This document shows, piece after piece, positions 10,231 to 27,235 of a stretch of DNA of 64,000 nucleotides. Origin of the DNA: Physella acuta (taxonomy: Eukaryota; Mollusca; Gastropoda; Physidae); NCBI RefSeq assembly GCF_028476545.1, contig NW_026731895.1, forward strand, positions 359,501 to 423,500, read 5' to 3'. The first letter of the stretch is position 1. Every line of letters starts with the position of its first letter. Position numbers and translations under genes: made by a program. The notes under the pieces are model-generated. The model had not been told where the DNA came from, ran no database searches, and saw nothing but the letters and a program-made list of their open reading frames with translations.

Positions 10231-13200
10231 ACCTCTTATAGAGGGTTGCGTTAATCTTTGACTAAACCACTATAGGAGGGTTGTACTAACCTTTAACCAC
10301 ACTTTTATTAAAGGGTAGCACTAACCTTTGACCAAACCACTATTGAAGGGTAGCACTAACCTTTGACCAAACCACTATTGAAGGGTAGCACTAACCTTTG
10401 ACCAAACCACTATTGAAGGGTAGCACTAACCTTTGACCAAACCACTATTAAAGGGTAGCACTAACCTTTGACCAAACCACTATTGAAGGGTAGCACTAAC
10501 CTTTGACCAAACCACTATTGAAGGGTAGCACTAACCTTTGACCAAACCACTATTGAAGGGTAGCACTAACCTTTGACCAAACCACTATTGAAGGGTAGCA
10601 CTAACCTTTGACCAAACCACTATTGAAGGGTAGCACTAACCTTTGACCAAACCACTATTGAAGGGTAGCACTAACCTTTGACCAAACCACTATTGAAGGG
10701 TAGCACTAACCTTTGACCAAACCACTATTGAAGGGTAGCACTAACCTTTGACCAAACCACTATTGAAGGGTAGCACTAACCTTTGACCAAACCACTATTG
10801 AAGGGTAGCACTAACCTTTGACCAAACCACTATTGAAGGGTAGCACTAACCTTTGACCAAACCACTATTAAAGGGTAGCACTAACCTTTGACCAAACCAC
10901 TATTGAAGGGTAGCACTAACCTTTGACCAAACCACTATTAAAGGGTAGCACTAACCTTTGACCAAACCACTATTGAAGGGTAGCACTAACCTTTAACCAA
11001 ACCACTATTGAAGGGTAGCACTAACCTTTGACCAAACCACTATTGAAGGGTAGCACTAACCTTTGACCAAACCACTATTGAAGGGTAGCACTAACCTTTG
11101 ACCAAACCACTATTGAAGGGTAGCACTAACCTTTGACCAAACCACTATTGAAGGGTAGCACTAACCTTTGACCAAACCACTATTGAAGGGTAGCACTAAC
11201 CTTTAACCAAACCACTATTGAAGGGTAGCACTAACCTTTGACCAAACCACTATTGAAGGGTAGCACAAACCTTTGACCAAACCACTATTAAAGGGTAGCA
11301 CTAACCTTTGACCAAACCACTATTGAAGGGTAGCACTAACCTTTAACCAAACCACTATTGAAGGGTAGCACTAACCTTTGACCAAACCACTATTGAAGGG
11401 TAGCACTAACCTTTGACCAAACCACTATTGAAGGGTAGCACTAACCTTTGACCAAACCACTATTGAAGGGTAGCACTAACCTTTAACCAAACCACTATTG
11501 AAGGGTAGCACTAACCTTTGACCAAACCACTATTAAAGGGTAGCACTAACCTTTGACCAAACCACTATTAAAGGGTAGCACTAACCTTTGACCAAACCAC
11601 TATTGAAGGGTAGCACTAACCTTTGACCAAACCACTATTGAAGGGTAGCACTAACCTTTGACCAAACCACTATTGAAGGGTAGCACTAACCTTTGACCAA
11701 ACCACTATTGAAGGGTAGCACTAACCTTTGACCAAACCACTATTAAAGGGTAGCACTAACCTTTGACCAAACCACTATTGAAGGGTAGCACTTACCTTTG
11801 ACCAAACCACTATTGAAGGGTAGCACTAACCTTTGACCAAACCACTATTGAAGGGTAGCACTAACCTTTGACCAAACCACTATTGAAGGGTAGCACTAAC
11901 CTTTGACCAAACCACTATTGAAGGGTAGCACTTACCTTTGACCAAACCACTATTGAAGGGTAGCACTAACCTTTGACCAAACCACTATTGAAGGGTAGCA
12001 CTAACCTTTGACCAAACCACTATTGAAGGGTAGCACTAACCTTTGACCAAACCACTATTGAAGGGTAGCACTAACCTTTGACCAAACCACTATTGAAGGG
12101 TAGCACTAACCTTTGACCAAACCACTATTGAAGGGTAGCACTAACCTTTGACCAAACCACTATTGAAGGGTAGCACTAACCTTTGACCAAACCACTATTG
12201 AAGGGTAGCACTAACCTTTGACCAAACCACTATTGAAGGGTAGCACTAACCTTTGACCAAACCACTATTGAAGGGTAGCACTTACCTTTGACCAAACCAC
12301 TATTGAAGGGTAGCACTAACCTTTGACCAAACCACTATTGAAGGGTAGCACTAACCTTTGACCAAACCACTATTGAAGGGTAGCACTAACCTTTGACCAA
12401 ACCACTATTGAAGGGTAGCACTAACCTTTGACCAAACCACTATTAAAGGGTAGCACTAACCTTTGACCAAACCACTATTGAAGGGTAGCACTTACCTTTG
12501 ACCAAACCACTATTGAAGGGTAGCACTAACCTTTGACCAAACCACTATTGAAGGGTAGCACTAACCTTTGACCAAACCACTATTGAAGGGTAGCACCAAC
12601 CTTTGACCAAACCACTATTGAAGGGTAGCACTTACCTTTGACCAAACCACTATTGAAGGGTAGCACTAACCTTTGACCAAACCACTATTGAAGGGTAGCA
12701 CTAACCTTTGACCAAACCACTATTGAAGGGTAGCACTAACCTTTGACCAAACCACTATTGAAGGGTAGCACTAACCTTTGACCAAACCACTATTGAAGGG
12801 TAGCACTTACCTTTGACCAAACCACTATTGAAGGGTAGCACTAACCTTTGACCAAACCACTATTGAAGGGTAGCACTAACCTTTGACCAAACCACTATTG
12901 AAGGGTAGCACTAACCTTTGACCAAACCACTATTGAAGGGTAGCACTTACCTTTGACCAAACCACTATTGAAGGGTAGCACTAACCTTTGACCAAACCAC
13001 TATTGAAGGGTAGCACTAACCTTTGACCAAACCACTATTGAAGGGTAGCACTAACCTTTGACCAAACCACTATTGAAGGGTAGCACTAACCTTTGACCAA
13101 ACCACTATTGAAGGGTAGCACTAACCTTTGACCAAACCACTATTGAAGGGTAGCACTAACCTTTGACCAAACCACTATTGAAGGGTAGCACTAACCTTTG

Positions 13201-16200
13201 ACCAAACCACTATTGAAGGGTAGCACTAACCTTTGACCAAACCACTATTGAAGGGTAGCACTAACCTTTGACCAAACCACTATTGAAGGGTAGCACTAAC
13301 CTTTGACCAAACCACTATTGAAGGGTAGCACTAACCTTTGACCAAACCACTATTGAAGGGTAGCACTAACCTTTGACCAAACCACTATTGAAGGGTAGCA
13401 CTAACCTTTGACCAAACCACTATTGAAGGGTAGCACTAACCTTTGACCAAACCACTATTGAAGGGTAGCACTAACCTTTGACCAAACCACTATTGAAGGG
13501 TAGCACTAACCTTTGACCAAACCACTATTGAAGGGTAGCACTAACCTTTAACCAAACCACTATTGAAGGGTAGCACTAACCTTTGACCAAACCACTATTA
13601 AAGGGTAGCACTAACCTTTGACCAAACCACTATTGAAGGGTAGCACTAACCTTTAACCAAACCACTATTGAAGGGTAGCACTAACCTTTGACCAAACCAC
13701 TATTAAAGGGTAGCACTAACCTTTGACCAAACCACTATTGAAGGGTAGCACTAACCTTTGACCAAACCACTATTGAAGGGTAGCACTAATCTTTGACCAA
13801 ACCACTATTGAAGGGTAGCACTAACCTTTGACCAAACCACTATTGAAGGGTAGCACTAACCTTTGACCAAACCACTATTGAAGGGTAGCACTAACCTTTG
13901 ACCAAACCACTATTGAAGGGTAGCACTAACCTTTGACCAAACCACTATTGAAGGGTAGCACTAACCTTTGACCAAACCACTATTGAAGGGTAGCACTAAC
14001 CTTTGACCAAACCACTATTGAAGGGTAGCACTAACCTTTAACCAAACCACTATTGAAGGGTAGCACTAACCTTTGACCAAACCACTATTGAAGGGTAGCA
14101 CTAACCTTTGACCAAACCACTATTGAAGGGTAGCACTAACCTTTGACCAAACCACTATTAAAGGGTAGCACTAACCTTTGACCAAACCACTATTGAAGGG
14201 TAGCACTAACCTTTGACCAAACCACTATTGAAGGGTAGCACTAACCTTTGACCAAACCACTATTGAAGGGTAGCACTAACCTTTGACCAAACCACTATTG
14301 AAGGGTAGCACTAACCTTTAACCAAACCACTATTGAAGGGTAGCACTAACCTTTGACCAAACCACTATTGAAGGGTAGCACTAACCTTTGACCAAACCAC
14401 TATTGAAGGGTAGCACTAACCTTTAACCAAACCACTATTGAAGGGTAGCACTAACCTTTGACCAAACCACTATTGAAGGGTAGCACTAACCTTTGACCAA
14501 ACCACTATTGAAGGGTAGCACTAACCTTTGACCAAACCACTATTGAAGGGTAGCACTAACCTTTGACCAAACCACTATTGAAGGGTAGCACTAACCTTTG
14601 ACCAAACCACTATTGAAGGGTAGCACTAACCTTTGACCAAACCACTATTGAAGGGTAGCACTAACCTTTAACCAAACCACTATTGAAGGGTAGCACTAAC
14701 CTTTGACCAAACCACTATTGAAGGGTAGCACTAACCTTTGACCAAACCACTATTGAAGGGTAGCACTAACCTTTGACCAAACCACAATTGAAGGGTAGCA
14801 CTAACCTTTGACCAAACCACTATTGAAGGGTAGCACTAACCTTTGACCAAACCACTATTGAAGGGTTGCACTTATCTTTGACCAAACCACTATTGAAGGG
14901 TAGCACTAACCTTTGACCAAACCACTATTGAAGGGTAGCACTAACCTTTGACCAAACCACTATTGAAGGGTAGCACTAACCTTTGACCAAACCACTATTG
15001 AAGGGTAGCACTAACCTTTGACCAAACCACTATTGAAGGGTAGCACTAACCTTTGACCAAACCACTATTGAAGGGTAGCACTAACCTTTGACCAAACCAC
15101 TATTGAAGGGTAGCACTAACCTTTGACCAAACCACTATTGAAGGGTAGCACTAACCTTTGACCAAACCACTATTGAAGGGTAGCACTAACCTTTGACCAA
15201 ACCACTATTGAAGGGTAGCACTAACCTTTGACCAAACCACTATTGAAGGGTAGCACTAACCTTTGACCAAACCACTATTGAAGGGTAGCACTAACCTTTG
15301 ACCAAACCACTATTGAAGGGTAGCACTAACCTTTGACCAAACCACTATTGAAGGGTAGCACTAACCTTTGACCAAACCACTATTGAAGGGTAGCACTAAC
15401 CTTTGACCAAACCACTATTGAAGGGTAGCACTAACCTTTGACCAAACCACTATTGAAGGGTAGCACTAACCTTTGACCAAACCACTATTGAAGGGTAGCA
15501 CTAACCTTTGACCAAACCACTATTGAAGGGTAGCACTAACCTTTGACCAAACCACTATTGAAGGGTAGCACTAACCTTTGACCAAACCACTATTGAAGGG
15601 TAGCACTAACCTTTGACCAAACCACTATTGAAGGGTAGCACTAACCTTTGACCAAACCACTATTGAAGGGTAGCACTAACCTTTGACCAAACCACTATTG
15701 AAGGGTAGCACTAACCTTTGACCAAACCACTATTGAAGGGTAGCACTAACCTTTGACCAAACCACTATTGAAGGGTAGCACTAACCTTTGACCAAACCAC
15801 TATTGAAGGGTAGCACTAACCTTTAACCAAACCACTATTGAAGGGTAGCACTAACCTTTGACCAAACCACTATTAAAGGGTAGCACTAACCTTTGACCAA
15901 ACCACTATTGAAGGGTAGCACTAACCTTTAACCAAACCACTATGTAAGGGTAGCACTAACCTTTGACCAAACCACTATTAAAGGGTAGCACTAACCTTTG
16001 ACCAAACCACTATTGAAGGGTAGCACTAACCTTTGACCAAACCACTATTGAAGGGTAGCACGAATCTTTGACCAAACCACTATTGAAGGGTAGCACTAAC
16101 CTTTGACCAAACCACTATTGAAGGGTAGCACTAACCTTTGACCAAACCACTATTGAAGGGTAGCACTAACCTTTGACCAAACCACTATTGAAGGGTAGCA

Positions 16201-18027
16201 CTAACCTTTGACCAAACCACTATTGAAGGGTAGCACTAACCTTTGACCAAACCACTATTGAAGGGTAGCACTAACCTTTGACCAAACCACTATTGAAGGG
16301 TAGCACTAACCTTTGACCAAACCACTATTAAAGGGTAGCACTAACCTTTGACCAAACCACTATTGAAGGGTAGCACTAACCTTTGACCAAACCACTATTG
16401 AAGGGTAGCACTAACCTTTGACCAAACCACTATTGAAGGGTAGCACTAACCTTTGACCAAACCACTATTGAAGGGTAGCACTAACCTTTAACCAAACCAC
16501 TATTGAAGGGTAGCACTAACCTTTGACCAAACCACTATTGAAGGGTAGCACTAACCTTTGACCAAACCACTATTGAAGGGTAGCACTAACCTTTAACCAA
16601 ACCACTATTGAAGGGTAGCACTAACCTTTGACCAAACCACTATTGAAGGGTAGCACTAACCTTTGACCAAACCACTATTGAAGGGTAGCACTAACCTTTG
16701 ACCAAACCACTATTGAAGGGTAGCACTAACTTTTGACCAAACCACTATTGAAGGGTAGCACTAACCTTTGACCAAACCACTATTGAAGGGTAGCACTAAC
16801 CTTTGACCAAACCACTATTGAAGGGTAGCACTAACCTTTAACCAAACCACTATTGAAGGGTAGCACTAACCTTTGACCAAACCACTATTGAAGGGTAGCA
16901 CTAACCTTTGACCAAACCACTATTGAAGGGTAGCACTAACCTTTGACCAAACCACTATTGAAGGGTAGCACTAACCTTTGACCAAACCACTATTGAAGGG
17001 TAGCACTAACCTTTGACCAAACCACTATTGAAGGGTAGCACTAACCTTTGACCAAACCACTATTGAAGGGTAGCACTAACCTTTGACCAAACCACTATTG
17101 AAGGGTAGCACTAACCTTTGACCAAACCACTATTGAAGGGTAGCACTAACCTTTGACCAAACCACTATTAAAGGGTAGCACTAACCTTTGACCAAACCAC
17201 TATTGAAGGGTAGCACTTACCTTTGACCAAACCACTATTGAAGGGTAGCACTAACCTTTGACCAAACCACTATTGAAGGGTAGCACTAACCTTTGACCAA
17301 ACCACTATTGAAGGGTAGCACTAACCTTTGACCAAACCACTATTGAAGGGTAGCACTAACCTTTGACCAAACCACTATTGAAGGGTAGCACTAACCTTTG
17401 ACCAAACCACTATTGAAGGGTAGCACTAACCTTTGACCAAACCACTATTGAAGGGTAGCACTAACCTTTGACCAAACCACTATTGAAGGGTAGCACTAAC
17501 CTTTGACCAAACCACTATTGAAGGGTAGCACTAACCTTTGACCAAACCACTATTGAAGGGTAGCACTAACCTTTGACCAAACCACTATTGAAGGGTAGCA
17601 CTTACCTTTGACCAAACCACTATTGAAGGGTAGCACTAACCTTTGACCAAACCACTATTGAAGGGTAGCACTTACCTTTGACCAAACCACTATTGAAGGG
17701 TAGCACTAACCTTTGACCAAACCACTATTGAAGGGTAGCACTAACCTTTGACCAAACCACTATTGAAGGGTAGCACTAACCTTTGACCAAACCACTATTG
17801 AAGGGTAGCACTAATCTTTGACCAAACCACTATTAAAGGGTAGCACTAACCTTTGACCAAACCACTATTGAAGGGTAGCACTAACCTTTGACCAAACCAC
17901 TATTGAAGGGTAGCACTAACCTTTGACCAAACCACTATTGAAGGGTAGCACTAACCTTTGACCAAACCACTATTGAAGGGTAGCACTAACCTTTGACTAA
18001 ACCACTATTGAAGGGTTGCACTTATCT
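10231..18027. repeat. 7.8-kb array of a 35-bp unit (219 regular copies)
   Basis: The unit contains AAGGGTAGCACTAACCTTTG and ACCAAACCACTATTG. Three decayed units (10231-10335) lead in, then 219 units run from 10336 to 18000 (7,665 bp = 219 x 35), so no net length change has accumulated. A partial unit ends at 18027. Variants are mostly single substitutions: TTGACC/TTAACC, ATTGAAG/ATTAAAG and CACTAAC/CACTTAC. Read on the minus strand each unit contains TGGTCAAAGGTTA, close to a DR1 nuclear-receptor element. With a 35-bp period no long reading frame survives. The array sits wholly inside MyoD intron 1. Confidence 0.98.
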
Positions 18028-21890
<3,863 letters not shown>

Positions 21891-21894
21891 AGTG

Positions 21895-22275
21895 TTTCTA
21901 GTGTACCCACTCTGTTGCTAGTGTACCCACTCTGTTTGTAGTGTACCCACTCTGTAGTGTACCCACTCTATAGTGTACTCACTCTGTTTGTAGTGTACCC
22001 ACTCTGTAGTGTACCCCCTCTGTTGCTAGTGTACCCACTCTATAGTGTACCCACTTTGTGTTTATAGTGTATCCACTCTGTTTGTAGTGTACCCACTCTG
22101 TTTATAGTGTACCCATTCTTTAGTGTACCCACTTTGTGTTTATAGTGTATCCACTCTGTTTGTAGTGTACCCACTCTGTTTATAGTGTACCCATTCTTTA
22201 GTGTACCCACTTTGTGTTTATAGTGTATCCACTCTGTTTGTAGTGTACCCACTCTGTTTGTAGTTTACCCACTCT
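21895..22275. repeat. TAGTGTACCCACTCTGT minisatellite with 61-bp superunit
   Basis: Basic units of 16-20 bp (TAGTGTACCCACTCTGTTTG and shorter forms) run through the block. From about 22050 three nearly identical superunits, each of four basic units with alternating GTATCC, GTACCC and CATTC variants, show secondary expansion. Confidence 0.85.
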
Positions 22276-22299
22276 CTATTTCTAGTTTTGCCTCACTGT

Positions 22300-22545
22300 C
22301 TCTAGATCTACACACTCACACACTAGATCTACACACTCACACACTAGATTTACACACTCACACACTAGATCTACACACTCCAAAACTAGATCTACACACT
22401 CACACACTGGATCTACGCACTCTCACACTAGATCTACACACTCACACACTGGATCTACACACTTCCACACTAGATCTACACACTCACACACTAGGTCTAT
22501 ACACTTACACAGGTCTACACACTCCCACGCTATACCTACACACTC
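22300..22545. repeat. CTAGATCTACACACTCACAC minisatellite
   Basis: About 11 copies of a 20-23-bp unit, CTAGATCTACACACTCACAC, with GG or GA variants. It directly follows the preceding array. Confidence 0.85.
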
Positions 22546-23112
22546 ACCCAATAGGTCTCAACTTTCCAAACTTTCTCACCACTAGCCCTTCATGTGCACT
22601 AGCACCTTTTAAAAACCCAATGTCTCATTTCACCAATAGGTCTCATCAAAAGGTCCCCACAAGAGGTTTTAACTCTCCAAAGGTCTCCATTCTTTGTCAC
22701 ATTTCGAAATTTTAACTCCTAATTCGGATGATTTTGAATTTTTTTCTGAATCTAGTCTTTGACGCGGGATTTCAAAACGGAGTTTCCAAAACTAGGTCTT
22801 GGCGCTGTTTCTAAAGTAGGTCTCAATAACAAAAACATTAGACGATCAGCCAAGTGTTGGAACAAAGCCAGGCACTCTCTGTAACTAATTGTTTCCAAAA
22901 ATAATTTAATTGTACTAAAAGATCCCAACCGTCTCAAATATGTGCAAAAAAGCAAGATCTCATGCCATATATTTGATGCTAGAATGACCAAGCCATGCAT
23001 CAACTGGCACCACATTTTTGGCTGTAGCACTCCGGGAGACAGAGGCTCCAATCGTCTGTCATCCCATTATGAACGCCCGGTATGCCGAGAAGTGCCGGGC
23101 TCACATTTCAGG
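22546..23112. other. intronic sequence, no gene recognised
   Basis: AGGTCTCAACT-like words recur loosely to about 22820. A 99-codon minus-strand frame (22752-23051) shows no recognisable domain and is not called. Confidence 0.4.
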
Positions 23113-23114
23113 CC

Positions 23115-23292
23115 ATCCCGCCACCCCCTCTCACCACCCCCACCCCCTCTCACCACCCCACCCCCTCTCACCACCCCCACCCCCTCTCACCACCCCCACC
23201 CCCTCTCACCACCCCCACCCCCTCTCACCACCCCCACCCCCTCTCACCACCCCCACCCCCTCTCACCACCCCCACCCCCTCTCACCACACCC
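23115..23292. repeat. 18-bp CCCCTCTCACCACCCCCA minisatellite
   Basis: About nine copies of a C-rich 18-bp unit. The period is divisible by three, which explains the long Pro/His/Ser frames here. Confidence 0.92.
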
Positions 23293-25166
23293 TCCCCCAG
23301 TGTCACGACGTTTCCAGAGGATTGCTCTCACTCACTCATCCGGAACACGATGCCACGGGCAGACCCCGGGGTCGGGGCGGATGTTGACACTTAATAGAGG
23401 CGAAGATTTACCGGCTGTGACCCGGCACTGACGTCGGCGCCACCCTGTGCCGGTTCTTTGGCCGGCCATGTAACCGGACTCGCTAGCCGGTCTATGGCCG
23501 TGCCTGCAAGTTGCATATAGAGACTGAGAACTGAACGTCCAAACTTTTAGGTGTGAGGAAGGGGGGACGGGACCTGGTGGGTGGGGGACGGGGGACGGGT
23601 TGAGGGTGGGGGCTCTGATAAAGTACTTTGATGACAACCCCTATCGTAGATCTCTTGAAACGGAGAAGTTTTGTTGACTTCATGAATTACTGTTTCTAAT
23701 TTTTTATTATAAAAAAATACGGCTAAATGCTGTTGTGATTAGTTTTGTGAGTTGTTTCGCTGTGTGTGAAACATGAATCGAATTCAAGTAAATCTGTTGC
23801 TGTTTCGCCTATGACAGAGGTGATGTTGTATGGATGACATAGAGCTATGCTGATAGCAGATGTAATCGGTAATCTGCAAGTCTTGTGATTGCTAAAAATA
23901 GAATTTTAAAAATAGTTTTCAGATTTAGTTGAAAACAAAAACATCTTTCTATTTATTAAGTAAACTTTTTAATTGAATTCGAATGCGTTTTTCGTGGCTG
24001 TAGAATAATTATGAGTGTATATGTAGCTTAAATAAGGAATATTATAAATTATAGATGGTAAATATATTTTGTTTTTGAATATAAATAAGCCTTTTTGAAA
24101 TAAAAGTCAGTGAAATTAAACTAAAAGTAACACTCATGACTCAAAGGGACTTCCAATTTCCTAACATTATAATAGCAAGACCATTTTTTTTTAAAGAAAA
24201 AAAAAATGCGACAAAACGATGATTTTATCAAGAACCTTAACTCACAAAAAGGGCGATAAGCTAAACTATTTTACCACTTATTTCATCGAGTTCATGCCCA
24301 TGTGACGAGCCTGGAAACCGCGCTGAATTACCACGGTAACCCAAGATAATAGATTCGCTTCCAGAAATCTGCCGCTCAAATTGAGCATTTCAAAGTTTTG
24401 AAACGGCTGTGCGGGTTAGAGCGGGCTTCTTGTCGTCCTAGAATTTTCAGAGGTGCCATTCTGGAGTTCTTGAATGACAGCCTAATTTAAGCAATGAGTT
24501 ATTATGCGGGTGGGTTCCACCCTCCCCCACCTCTACCACAGTGGCGAGAAGTACGTTTTAAATCATTTACTGGCTTGGAACTTCACTAGCAAGAAATTGA
24601 GGCGAAGGTTCGTTTAAGAATAGATTTATAAGAAGAAAAAAAAAACGCCAACTGGGTTTAGGCTTAGTAAGGTTAATTTGTATCTTTACCCCGTGAACTA
24701 TTTTAAACCTCTTTGGAGATTTCGTTTCCCGTGTTTGTTTATTTATGCTTTTTAGTTTGCTTTCATTTGTAATGTGCAGTTAAGGTTTTTTATTAGCCGA
24801 GCCAAATTGTTAATGGTACATAACAGGGCGAGGATGAAAGACAACCAAGGGAAGCAACCTAAACTAAGACATTAGCTCCCTTGGAGAGAAGAAAAAACGT
24901 CTTGTCTGAAAGCAATTAAACGTATGTGTGTATCGGCGGTCTCGTATTTTTTTTTCTTCCTCGAGTCGTAGCCGGACCGTATTCTGGCATCCGGGGATTC
25001 CTGCAAATGGGGCGTGGAGCAGTCGCTATGGGAACCTTGTCACAGCCCGCCACAAGTTATGGCCCCTCGTCAGCAGGGCGCGTCAAGCGAGACAATGCTG
25101 ATGGCTTTTAAACCGGTTTTTAACGTCTGCTTCGTCCCTGGGAGTCAGGCTGGTCGAGACGGTTCA
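23293..25166. other. intronic sequence, no gene recognised
   Basis: GC-rich at 23300-23500 and AT-rich after. No exon, RNA gene or element was supported. Confidence 0.45.
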
Positions 25167-25735
25167 ACGCCAGATTAAAGACACGCCAGCACCGGATCCA
25201 ACGACAGCAACATCAACGCCAGCACCGGATCCAACGACAGCAACATCAACGCCAGCACCGGATCCAACGACAGCAACACCAACGCCAGCACCGGATCCAG
25301 CGACAGCAACATGAACGCCAGACTAAAGACACGCCAGACCAAAGACACGCCAGCACCGGATTCAACGACAGCAACACCAACGCCCGACCAAAGACACGCC
25401 AGACTAAAGACACGCCAGACCAAAGACACGCCAGACTAAAGACACGCCAGACTAAAGACACGCCAGCACCGGATCCAACGACAGCAACATCAACGCCAGA
25501 CTAAAGACACGCCAGCACAGGATTCAACGACAGCAACACCAACGCCAGACTAAAGACACGCCAGACTAAAGACACGCCAGACCAAAGACACGCCAGACTA
25601 AAGACACGCCAGACTAAAGACACGCCAGACTAAAGACACGCCAGACCAAAGACACGCCAGACCAAAGACACGCCAGACTAAAGACACGCCAGACTAAAGA
25701 CACGCCAGCACCTGATTCAACAACAGCAACATCAG
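25167..25735. repeat. two-unit mosaic minisatellite
   Basis: Two unrelated units alternate: A = AGACTAAAGACACGCC (16 bp, also AGACCAAAGACACGCC) and B (33 bp, beginning AGCACCGGATCCAACGACAG). Order: A, BBBB, AA, B, AAAAA, B, A, B, then ten A, then a final B. Both units end in ACGCC, which may have served as the recombination junction. Confidence 0.9.
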
Positions 25736-25825
25736 TAGAAACTGGGATCATACATTACACACTCATTCTTTATCTGACTCGATTTTGTTGCAGAAGTTTT
25801 ATACAATCAAATTGCGTCAAGTTGC

Positions 25826-25940
25826 GTCGTGGTCCGGTGGACGATTACACGATCCCTAACCAGAAGGCTAGGGTTTGTATTTCTGTAGCTCCGGTTTACC
25901 AAAGGTCCCTGAGTTCACTCAGTTCTAATGGGTGCCAAAC
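25826..25940 (+). mobile_element. 5' fragment of a tRNA-derived SINE
   Basis: A box-A-like TGGTCCGGTGG (25830-25840) and a weak box B (GGGTTTGTATTTC, near 25871) are followed by the domain GGTCCCTGAGTTCACTCAGT (from 25904) and TTCTAATGGGTGCC. The same domain occurs in the SINE at 32022-32253 (minus strand, rc of 32155-32190), so both belong to one SINE group. This copy stops soon after the domain. Confidence 0.6.
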
Positions 25941-27080
25941 TCAAACAAAGACATTACGCCACCCTAATTATTCCTACAAATTCTGAGATCACAGAAAAGG
26001 ACACAAACGGTTCTTTAATTTCTTTCACTAAAAAACGTTTGAATTATTCTGTCTAATTATTCCTGCATATCAGGCTCTTCGACATTTATTTTCTTGTGCA
26101 TATTTCGCCAAGATAGCCTGCCAATCTAAATGTTCGTTGTTTTATTTGAAGGCAAAACTTCAAATAACGAGAAATATGGTTTGAAACGTTTAACTAAGAC
26201 TAAGAGCAGCATTAAAGTACCGACGGTTTAGTAATGGATTAATTGCCAGGTTGGGATTAAAAGATCTAAAGAGCGTCAAGATGGTAAAATCGGTTAGACT
26301 GGGCTCATGCGGCCCCATGAGCCCGGATCGCCCTCCGTGTGGTGTATGCTCCCATCCCGGGGGTGGGCACTCAAGCGAACAGCTCCTCTTTTTTTTTGGA
26401 GCTTTTGATCGTCAGCTCACAAAGGTGGGAGCTAAGTGGATTAAAGGCGGCGCCGTGCGGTGAGCTCAAGTTTAATGAGAGCAAACCTCGTCGCCCCGGC
26501 CCGGGTATCACGTGATTCGAGTGGAGCCCCCTGGTGCTCGTGCTGGGAGTTTGATGTGGGGTCTGTATGGGCCCACGGGAAGTTACACAATATTGAACAT
26601 GCGCACTCCGCCTGGTCGCGACCAGTCAGCGGTGACGTCATGCGGTGCAAGAAAAAAGCTACTTCCGGTTGGAGAATGTATGCTCGGGTTTGGGAAAGTT
26701 CTGGAACTTTGATTTTACAGACACCGTGGGTAATTAATTGTGGTAATTACCTTCCTGTAGGGAGTAGACATGATATTTTTGTATAATTACATCAGTTTTA
26801 TAACGAAACTATTTACAATTTGTTATTGTATAGCATTGAATAATGTTGGCGGTCAAATAAGGAATGATTGGCGGCGAAAATAATAACACAATCCAATATT
26901 ACCTCACAGAACTACGGACTGTATTGAGAACTTAGGTCACGGTGAAAACATCCATCAGACGTGGGTGTATACAACATCAGATGCTGTCAAATGTTTGTTC
27001 TAGTGTTGTCATACATCTAATGATATCACACTAACCGCTAAGCTGTCTTCGTATAACATGTGATGTCCGAACGTCTGTTA
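25941..27080. other. intronic sequence with GC-rich core, no gene recognised
   Basis: Positions 26280-26660 are GC-rich and contain GTATCACGTGATTC (26504-26517), a TGACGTCA (26633) and the hairpin listed separately. The 108-codon frame at 26460-26786 has no recognisable domain. A conserved intronic enhancer is conceivable but untested. Confidence 0.4.
26301..26324. other. 9-bp perfect GC-rich hairpin
   Basis: GGGCTCATG (26301-26309) and CATGAGCCC (26316-26324) are perfectly complementary around a six-base loop. No T-run follows, so it is not terminator-like. Function unknown. Confidence 0.7.
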
Positions 27081-27084
27081 TGTT

Positions 27085-27235
27085 GTGTTTTTACACGACT
27101 ATATGATGCCGAGACATCGTTATATTGTGTACATACACCCCCATATAATGTCGAGACATTGTTATGGTGTGGTCATACACCCCTATATGATGTCAAGACA
27201 CCATTATGGTGTGTACATTAGGTACCCAGCCATGT
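27085..27235. repeat. about 52-bp repeat, three copies
   Basis: Words such as ATATGATGCCGAGACATCGT, TTATGGTGTG and CATACACCCC recur three times with moderate divergence. Unrelated unique sequence surrounds it. Confidence 0.7.

Noticed and set aside
10231-18027. Telomeric or CRISPR-like array
   Set aside because: CTAACC within the unit recalls telomeric CCCTAA, but the unit is 35 bp. There are no unique spacers and the host is an animal, so it is a minisatellite.
26460-26786. 108-codon frame in a GC-rich intronic patch
   Set aside because: GC-rich DNA has few stops; no domain recognised.
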